Assembly (NCBI GenBank): GCA_032100225.1
Contig: DAMDJY010000036.1
Location: 1-23,362 of the forward strand
Length of the DNA: 23,362 bases
Source of the DNA: Mobilicoccus sp032100225
Lineage (GTDB): Bacteria; Actinomycetota; Actinomycetes; Actinomycetales; Dermatophilaceae
Direction of reading: 5' to 3'
Shown: one piece after another, positions 17,970 through 23,362 of the stretch
Numbering within the stretch: position 1 is the stretch's first letter
Layout of the letters: every line of letters begins with the position of its first letter
Notes under the pieces: generated by a model
The model's input: the letters and a program-made list of their open reading frames with translations, nothing else
The model's database searches: none
Told to the model about the DNA's origin: nothing
Position numbers and translations under genes: made by a program

Positions 17970-20257
17970 CCGTGCATTCGTTTCCGGGCCTCCGCGCAGG
18001 CTCGCTGCTCACCTATATGGCCGGTTTGGGGCTCACCCGGGTGGTGGCGGAACAAGCAGATTCACGGGTCCGCACCTGGTGGTCCGGGGATGTTCTCCAC
18101 ATGGACACAGCGCTCGGGGACGTGGGCTCTTTCCTGGTCGACGAGTATCATCCGGTTCCGGCGTTCAGCCCTTGGAATGGGGGCAGTGGCTTCGGTGACA
18201 AGGACAAGACGTCCCGAGTCGCGCTGGAGAAACTGGCGGGCGTCGACGCTGACCGACTTGAGGCGTTCACGAAGTCATACCGCATCGTCGGGGATGTGCT
18301 TGCGCGTGTGCGAGATGTTCCAGAAAAGGAACACAAACAGCGCCTGGTCATCGAACTGCGTAACCGGCTTCCGGAGGAGGCTTTGACTTGGCTGGACGCC
18401 GTCGTCGTCGACGGGGGTGACCGCCTGCTGTTTCCTGGCGTCTATGGCACCGGCGGTAACGACGGGCGGTTGGAGTTCTCGTCCAATTTTCACCAGCGAC
18501 TGTTCAACGTCCTGCCCGAGCTCGGTGCCAAGCGGGCCGATTCGATGGCATGGGTGTCGGATGCACTGTCGGGTGCCGCTCAGCACCCGCTCAAAGTGGC
18601 GCCTGCCGGACAGTTCGACCTTCAGGGAGCGTCGTCGCCGGGGACGTGGGCTCTCAGTTCGGGCGACAAGACCCTGGTCAATCCATGGTTGTACGTGCTT
18701 ATGGTCGAGGCGTGCGGATACCTGGCAGCCACGTTGACGCGGGCGGCCGGGCGCGGTCCGTTCGGCGCGTCGGTGCCGTTCACCGTCGCGGCGGCAGCTG
18801 TGGGCCCCACGGCGGGGAGCGACACCGAGGAGGCGCGCGGCGAGTTCTGGGCACCGATGTGGACCACAGCGTTGGCGCATGCGGAACTGCGGCAGATGTT
18901 CGAGCAGGCCAGAGCGACCTGGGCTGGGCGAACGGTGTCGTCCTCAGCAGGCATGTATGCGGCGGTCAAGTCGCATGGCGTCGACTCCCGTATTTCCGCG
19001 TTTGTGCGGTACGGGCTGCTGAAGCGCAACGGGTTGGCCTTCAGCGCGGTTCTCCGAGACCGTGTGGAGGTGACCACTCGTCCGGGCATCGACATTGCCA
19101 TCGGGGTCGAAGACCGAATGCGCGGGTTTACGCGTGGGACATCCGGACGTGCCAAGGCGCAGACGCGTCGACTGCACGACCGGCAGATGGCGTTCGTTTC
19201 TGCGGACGACCCGCAGGTCGCACGGGACCACCTCATGGACTGGCTTGCCGCCCTCACAGAACGAGAGCACGCCGCTGCGCTGTCAGACCGGGAAGTGGGG
19301 GAGATCACGGGTGTGCCGCGCCTTCCCCGCGCACAGGACGCAGTCGAGGCTTTGAGGCCATGGCTGGAAGAACGCGCCGAGCACCGACTGGCTGCCTCGC
19401 TGGCGTCGGCGTACTTCTATGACTGGGTGGGCAATCCGCGGCGCCGGCAGGAGATGTCGCTCCGGGACGCTGTGGTCGGTTCTGCTCCCCAGGGGGGAAA
19501 GGCCCTTTGGACACGACCCGTTGTCCGTGGGTTCGGTGCGCGCCCCGTTGAGGAGGTACTGGCCGACGTCGCTGTCTGGCGTGAGCAACGTCCTGACAAC
19601 GACCGCGGCGCGGGACGAGGGACTGTGCTAGCGGCCGGGCACCGCTACGTCTGCCGTGACGACGATGTGGCCGATTGGGTGAGCGGGCGATACGACCCGC
19701 GTCGATTCGATCACGCTTTCGCTGCCTGTCTCGCCCTCGACTGGCGAGGGTGGCGACAGGTCTATTCGCCTGGGCTCACCGGCGGGACGCAGGACCCCGC
19801 GTTCGCGGCCGTTGCAGCGGTGGCGTCAGGGGCGATTCTCCTGCCCGGGTTCTCGCCGGACGGGCCCTTGTCGGAGTCGCGCCAAGGGCTTCCGCAAGGA
19901 TGGGCGTTGCGCCTCCGTTCCGGACAGCTCAGTGGTGTGGTGGGTGACTCCGTCGCGCTACTGAACCGTTCCCGGATCGCTACGCGCGTTGCTCGACGGG
20001 GTGGGGACGGCGCGCAGGGCGGTTCAGCGCGGCCGGAGGGCATCGTCCGCATGAGCGTTCCACTGATCCACGACCTCGATCGAGAACGTGCGATCCGCTT
20101 CGCTGCGGCACTCCTGATGCCGATGTCCGACAATCCCCTACGCCGGCTCGGCCTCGTTCGAGCGGTCCGTGCCGAGGAACACCAGGCGGACGCTACTGAT
20201 CTCACCCTCACCCCGCTCTCACCCGTTGATCCCATCACTCAAGGAGTCTCGTCATGA
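17966..20257 (+). CDS. csx17: Type I-G Cascade large subunit Csx17 (Cas8g)
   Basis: The product (763 aa) sits where type I-G loci encode Csx17, the large Cascade subunit expected to help recognise the PAM and recruit Cas3. The N-terminus (FPGLRAGSLLTYMAGLGLTRVVAE), with a substrate-like WWSGDVLHMDT stretch soon after, fits the Csx17/GSU0052 family. So does the later FSSNFHQRLFNVLP segment and the C-terminal DLERERAIRFAAALLMP-like helix followed by RRLGLVRA. No catalytic motif is visible. The GTG at 17966 overlaps the cas3 TGA in a GTGA, and GGAG lies 6 nt upstream. The end overlaps the cas7 start as ATGA. The call rests partly on position: cas3, then this gene, then csb1 and csb2 is the standard I-G order. 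Codon use is looser than in the housekeeping genes upstream. Confidence 0.87.
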   Translation: MTVHSFPGLRAGSLLTYMAGLGLTRVVAEQADSRVRTWWSGDVLHMDTALGDVGSFLVDEYHPVPAFSPWNGGSGFGDKDKTSRVALEKLAGVDADRLEAFTKSYRIVGDVLARVRDVPEKEHKQRLVIELRNRLPEEALTWLDAVVVDGGDRLLFPGVYGTGGNDGRLEFSSNFHQRLFNVLPELGAKRADSMAWVSDALSGAAQHPLKVAPAGQFDLQGASSPGTWALSSGDKTLVNPWLYVLMVEACGYLAATLTRAAGRGPFGASVPFTVAAAAVGPTAGSDTEEARGEFWAPMWTTALAHAELRQMFEQARATWAGRTVSSSAGMYAAVKSHGVDSRISAFVRYGLLKRNGLAFSAVLRDRVEVTTRPGIDIAIGVEDRMRGFTRGTSGRAKAQTRRLHDRQMAFVSADDPQVARDHLMDWLAALTEREHAAALSDREVGEITGVPRLPRAQDAVEALRPWLEERAEHRLAASLASAYFYDWVGNPRRRQEMSLRDAVVGSAPQGGKALWTRPVVRGFGARPVEEVLADVAVWREQRPDNDRGAGRGTVLAAGHRYVCRDDDVADWVSGRYDPRRFDHAFAACLALDWRGWRQVYSPGLTGGTQDPAFAAVAAVASGAILLPGFSPDGPLSESRQGLPQGWALRLRSGQLSGVVGDSVALLNRSRIATRVARRGGDGAQGGSARPEGIVRMSVPLIHDLDRERAIRFAAALLMPMSDNPLRRLGLVRAVRAEEHQADATDLTLTPLSPVDPITQGVSS

Positions 20258-21261
20258 CCCAGCGCACCCACCTCACCATTCCACTCAAGGTCGACGGGGC
20301 CGGGCGCTTTCAGCCGACGGGCTTTCCCGACCTCGGTGCAGCCTTGTTCCGCCGGCCCGTCGGTGAACAGGGCTGGGAAGAGTGCCTGCACGTGGAGTCC
20401 CCTCAGTCCATGGCCAACCGCCTGGAGGCCACGACGTGGGATGAGGCGACCCAGTCCCAGGTGGCCATCCTCGATGGTGTCCCCTACCTCCGAGTCGTCG
20501 ACGCCGATGGTGAGTTCCTCACCTCGTCTCGCCTGGAGCCGCACCGGTTGGCGTCGGCCTACATCATGGACAACCTGATCGGCGACACAGGGCGGACGGG
20601 GTACGACTGGTTGCCGGAACAGCTCGGTCTGGCACCGGGAAAACCCATGGATCACCAGCGCTTCGCCCGAGCCGTGTACCGGCTCGATCCCCTATCGCTC
20701 ATCCACGGCGTGTTCTTCGCTCAGTCGAAGGGCGGTTGGACCCGCCAACCCAAGGTGGCGCGCGCTGTGACCGCCTTCATCGATGCGCGGGACGTGATGC
20801 CCGCCGTCTCGGGGGGTGTCAAGACCGATGTCGTGGACACGGCTGGAGGACATGCCGACACCGGCTACGGCATGGTCCCTCATCACCGCACGGAGTACAC
20901 GGCACGCCACATCGAGGCGCACATCACGATCGACCACCAGCAGATCCGGGCCTACGGGCTTGAGAAGGCCGAGACTGAACTCCTCGAGGCGATCATCGAG
21001 TTCGAGGTTGCCTCCCTGTTCAGCGATGGCGGGCTGCGGTTGCGGACGGCGTGCCTGCTGGACATCGACGAAGACAAGGCGGTGCGTCCGGAGGGCGCGG
21101 CGATTCCCTCGATGGAAAAGGCAAAGGCTCGTCTCAAGTCGGCGGTCGACGCGGCTCGAAACACGTTCGGAGACATCGTGACGGTGCACCCGTCGACGTC
21201 AGGCTCTGGTAAAGCGGCACGGTCGAAGTCGACGCGTACTGCCGCATTGTCCGAGGCGTGA
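20254..21261 (+). CDS. csb1: Type I-G Cascade backbone protein Csb1 (Cas7g, GSU0053 family)
   Basis: This 335-aa Cas7-like RAMP protein should polymerise along the crRNA spacer as the Cascade backbone. The family features visible are FQPTGFPDLGAALF near residue 19, the VESPQSMANRLE segment around 48-59, SSRLEPHRLAS (about 90-100), and DPLSLIHGVFFAQ, near the middle. The C-terminal portion contains a Ser/Lys/Thr-rich basic tail (SGSGKAARSKSTRT) that is probably flexible. The ATG at 20254 overlaps the csx17 stop (ATGA) and has GGAG 7 nt upstream. The stop is one base before the csb2 start codon. Csb1 followed by Csb2 is diagnostic for type I-G. Confidence 0.92.
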   Translation: MTQRTHLTIPLKVDGAGRFQPTGFPDLGAALFRRPVGEQGWEECLHVESPQSMANRLEATTWDEATQSQVAILDGVPYLRVVDADGEFLTSSRLEPHRLASAYIMDNLIGDTGRTGYDWLPEQLGLAPGKPMDHQRFARAVYRLDPLSLIHGVFFAQSKGGWTRQPKVARAVTAFIDARDVMPAVSGGVKTDVVDTAGGHADTGYGMVPHHRTEYTARHIEAHITIDHQQIRAYGLEKAETELLEAIIEFEVASLFSDGGLRLRTACLLDIDEDKAVRPEGAAIPSMEKAKARLKSAVDAARNTFGDIVTVHPSTSGSGKAARSKSTRTAALSEA

Positions 21262-21262
21262 C

Positions 21263-22819
21263 ATGGGGGTGACGATCACCGTGCGGTTCCCGCACGGGCA
21301 ATATCACGCGACGGCGTGGGACAGCGCCGCGAACGGAGGGGATGTGGAGTGGCCGCCCTCGCCGTGGCGCCTGGCACGCGCCCTGCTGTCCGTCTGGTAC
21401 ACCCGGTGCCCGCACATCCCCGAGACGCACCTAGCGGAGGTACTGGACGTGCTGCGGGAGCCGCCACGCTATTGGCTTCCTCCGGTGACCAGTGAACACA
21501 CCCGCCACTACTTCCCGCAAACGGAGTTTCGTAGTGGGGACGAGAAACCGAAAACCGTCATGACGTTGGACAGCGCCGTCCACGTGACGCCCGGTGCGCC
21601 GATCGTGTACCAGTGGGAGCGTGAGGTATCGCAGGACGCTCGGTCGTCCTTGTCGACGCTGGTGGAATCGCTGCCGTATCTGGGGAGGGCGGAGTCGGTC
21701 TGTGAGGCAGAGCTCGTAGACGATCTGGGTGTGCTCGGCTCTTTGGATCCACTGGGGTGGTGCGAGCCCGCGCCCGATGGGGGGAATCGCGTGTTGTGCC
21801 TGACGGAGTCGACGACGAGGGCCGAGCTCGAGCAACGTCCAGACGCCATGAGGGCCGCAAAGCGGCTGCAGCCGGAGGCAAGCCGCTGGGTGAGTTACAC
21901 CCGCCCGGTGCGTTCGCCAGATAGGCGTCGCTCGGGGACGCCCGCGGCACGGCCGTCAGGAGTGCGAGTGGTGCGCTGGCGTGTGTCATCGACGGCGCCG
22001 TTCGGTGCCGAGTTCGGCCTGTACGCCACCGAGGCGTTGCGGGCCGGCCGGACGAAGGCCCTCGAAGAGGCAGATTCGGTCACTTCGGCGTGGACGGGTC
22101 ACATCATGCGGAAGAACGGACTCAGCGGGCCACCGCTCGAACACGACGGGCACGAAGCGGTGCACTGGTTCTGGCTGGAGGGCGGAGACCGGGGTGAGGT
22201 GTTCGACTGGTCAGGTGAGGTGGATCGAGGCAGCGTCGTCCCACCGGCGGGCCGTCGCGTACGCGACCTCGCAGTCTGGTTGCCACGAGAAGACATCGAC
22301 GAGCGCGCCGTGGCTAGCGTCGTCCGTGGGTATCGGGGGCAGTCGGGGCTGTTCCGACCACGGGGGTACCAACCGAAGGGTTATGTGCCTGCGGATCTGC
22401 ACCTGGTAGGGGTCGGATCGCCGGAGATGGTTCTGCCCGAGCTCGTGCGCCCGACTGCGAGAGAATGGGTCTCTGCCACTCCGTACCTGGTCACTCGACA
22501 CCGACGCCGGAGCCAAACAGTGCCAGAGTTCATCGAAGCGGATGTACGTCGGGAGTGGAGCCGCCGTTCATTCCTCGCGGGGGCCGAGTTGGAGAGCGTT
22601 GAGGTCGTGGACGCGGAGTACCCGTCGAGATGGGCTCAGCAGTACCGGCGGCGCCGATGGCTGCTCCCCGAAGGGGCTCGTAGGTCGCGAGGAATGGGGG
22701 TGCCGTCGGAGCAGGCCATGGTCCGTCTGCGCCTGACGAGGCCACTCGGAGTGCCGGTCCCAGTGGCACTCGGGGCGTTGAGTCATTTCGGGTTCGGACT
22801 GTTCGTTCCGATGAGGTAG
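21263..22819 (+). CDS. csb2: Type I-G Csb2: Cas5-Cas6 fusion (GSU0054 family)
   Basis: This 518-aa protein combines the Cas5-like crRNA 5'-end cap with a Cas6-like crRNA endoribonuclease. The N-terminus (VTITVRFPHGQYHATAWD, then WPPSPWRLARALLS) is typical of Csb2 and starts a RAMP ferredoxin-like fold. The C-terminus ends in LGALSHFGFGLFVPMR, the glycine-rich RAMP loop with an adjacent His that could be catalytic. The family normally has a Gly-x-x-x-His-Phe/Leu-Gly-Leu-Gly-Leu-Phe ending, so the terminus looks intact. The ATG at 21263 is one base after the csb1 stop, with GAGG 6 nt upstream. Because the Cas6 part is present, no separate cas6 gene is expected, and none is seen. Confidence 0.9.
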   Translation: MGVTITVRFPHGQYHATAWDSAANGGDVEWPPSPWRLARALLSVWYTRCPHIPETHLAEVLDVLREPPRYWLPPVTSEHTRHYFPQTEFRSGDEKPKTVMTLDSAVHVTPGAPIVYQWEREVSQDARSSLSTLVESLPYLGRAESVCEAELVDDLGVLGSLDPLGWCEPAPDGGNRVLCLTESTTRAELEQRPDAMRAAKRLQPEASRWVSYTRPVRSPDRRRSGTPAARPSGVRVVRWRVSSTAPFGAEFGLYATEALRAGRTKALEEADSVTSAWTGHIMRKNGLSGPPLEHDGHEAVHWFWLEGGDRGEVFDWSGEVDRGSVVPPAGRRVRDLAVWLPREDIDERAVASVVRGYRGQSGLFRPRGYQPKGYVPADLHLVGVGSPEMVLPELVRPTAREWVSATPYLVTRHRRRSQTVPEFIEADVRREWSRRSFLAGAELESVEVVDAEYPSRWAQQYRRRRWLLPEGARRSRGMGVPSEQAMVRLRLTRPLGVPVPVALGALSHFGFGLFVPMR

Positions 22820-22821
22820 CC

Positions 22822-23310
22822 ATGACGGATGTGTCGCCGCCGGTGCCGACGCTGATTCCGGCCCGCATGTTGAACGAGTTCTCCTATTGTCCCCGGCTGT
22901 TCTATCTGGAATGGGTGGACCGACAGTGGGAGCCGAACGACGAGACCGAGCACGGACGCTGGGTTCATCGTGACGTGGACACACGGCACGGCGTCCTTCC
23001 CGCTTCGGGCGAGGAGGCCCCCGCTACGGTGCGCTCGGTGGACCTGTCATGTGAGAGGTGGGGGCTTACGGCGGTGGTCGACCGGGTGGACAGCCTGGAC
23101 GGATGTCGTTCACCGGTCGACTATAAGCGTGGACACCCGGACCCCGAGGGGCAGGCTTGGCCATCGGATCGCCTCCAGTCATGGGCGCAGTGCGCATTGT
23201 TGGATTCAGCGGGGTACGTCGTTCGCGAGGGCGTCATCTCGTATGCGGAAACACATGAGAGAGTCCTGGTCGCCTGGGACGACGAAGCCGCCAAGGAATT
23301 GGCCGCATGA
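22822..23310 (+). CDS. cas4: Cas4 nuclease domain, truncated (probable 5' part of a cas4-cas1 fusion)
   Basis: The 162 codons encode the N-terminal part of a RecB-like Cas4, which trims and orients prespacers during CRISPR adaptation. Present are the first iron-sulfur Cys23 in LNEFSYCPRLFYLEW, His49, and the catalytic acids and lysine Asp87, Asp100 and Lys102 (PVDYKRG). Gln119/Gln123 follow in a QxxxQ-like helix. Missing is the C-terminal cluster of three cysteines that should complete the Fe-S site shortly after RVLVAWDDEAAKELAA. Instead a TGA at 23308-23310 coincides with the start of insertion-sequence-like repeats. In many type I-G loci Cas4 is fused to Cas1, and the PARMLNEF start resembles those fusions, so cas1 may have been severed too. 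The ATG at 22822 has GAGG 5 nt upstream and lies 2 nt past csb2. The truncated protein is unlikely to be active. Confidence 0.82.
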   Translation: MTDVSPPVPTLIPARMLNEFSYCPRLFYLEWVDRQWEPNDETEHGRWVHRDVDTRHGVLPASGEEAPATVRSVDLSCERWGLTAVVDRVDSLDGCRSPVDYKRGHPDPEGQAWPSDRLQSWAQCALLDSAGYVVREGVISYAETHERVLVAWDDEAAKELAA

Positions 23311-23362
23311 TGGCGCTCGGCGAAATTCCCCAGGGGCGCTCATCGAATTTCCCCACCCTGGG
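23308..23362. mobile_element. Probable terminus of an IS21-family insertion sequence (partial, at window edge)
   Basis: Starting at the TG of the cas4 stop codon, the sequence turns into two directly adjacent imperfect 23-bp repeats with AT-containing ATTTCCCC cores. IS21-family elements typically begin with TG and carry several imperfect terminal repeats of about this size, and the GAATTTCCCC core recalls those of actinobacterial IS21 relatives. No transposase is in view because the window ends 55 bp in. The exact outer end is uncertain (23308 or 23311), and the target duplication cannot be checked. Confidence 0.6.
23312..23357. repeat. Two tandem imperfect 23-bp repeats
   Basis: Copy 1 is 23312-23334 and copy 2 is 23335-23357. 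They agree at 18 of 23 positions, sharing GGCGCTC, CGAA and TTCCCCA; differences are at positions 8, 9, 14, 22 and 23. Such abutting copies fit transposase-binding terminal repeats rather than a CRISPR array, which would have unique spacers between repeats. Confidence 0.8.

Noticed and set aside
23312..23357. The two 23-bp repeats considered as the start of a CRISPR array
   Set aside because: They abut directly with no spacer, are only 78% identical and begin inside the truncated cas4 gene; an insertion-sequence terminus fits better.

Overview
The window is very GC-rich. It has short intergenic gaps, GTG starts, start/stop overlaps, GC-rich terminator hairpins without U-tracts, and several probable leaderless starts. 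Together with its gene families this points to a high-GC actinobacterium (Actinomycetota). A Micrococcales-like relative is plausible, but I cannot name a genus from this sequence alone.

Layout. (1) 3-2123: the C-terminal end of bioF overlaps bioD (biotin synthesis). bioD converges on menE (menaquinone synthesis) and the two coding regions overlap by 71 bp. (2) 2226-6823: a DASS/SLC13 carboxylate transporter is divergent from ppdK (pyruvate, phosphate dikinase). (3) 6999-9635, minus strand: an atypical Nramp-family transporter lacking both canonical metal-binding motifs. Then a two-gene unit of a small HTH protein and a ClpN-like/SRPBCC fusion, with a recognisable promoter and a perfect inverted repeat over it. 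(4) 9806-13683: ilvD (branched-chain amino acids) is divergent from an ACT-domain malic enzyme, whose stop overlaps the start of a small four-helix membrane protein. (5) 13794-14774: a PIG3-like quinone oxidoreductase. (6) 14924-15175: a small Ada-type zinc-binding gene broken by one in-frame TAG. (7) 15288-23310: a tightly packed type I-G (formerly I-U) CRISPR-Cas operon in the order cas3, cas8g (csx17), cas7 (csb1), cas5-cas6 (csb2), cas4. The last gene stops before its C-terminal iron-sulfur cysteines. (8) 23308-23362: two tandem imperfect 23-bp repeats resembling the end of an IS21-family element.

How the genes fit together. The DASS transporter, malic enzyme and PPDK form a plausible route from external C4-dicarboxylates through malate and pyruvate to PEP. 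The cas genes supply interference: Cas3 nuclease-helicase plus the Cascade subunits. The adaptation part is cut off. The only adaptation gene present is a truncated Cas4, or the Cas4 half of a Cas4-Cas1 fusion, and neither cas1, cas2 nor a CRISPR array lies in the window. The most noteworthy points are the apparent insertion-sequence disruption of cas4(-cas1), the broken Ada-like gene beside the cas operon, the motif-less Nramp protein, and the HTH/ClpN-SRPBCC unit with its operator-like repeat.
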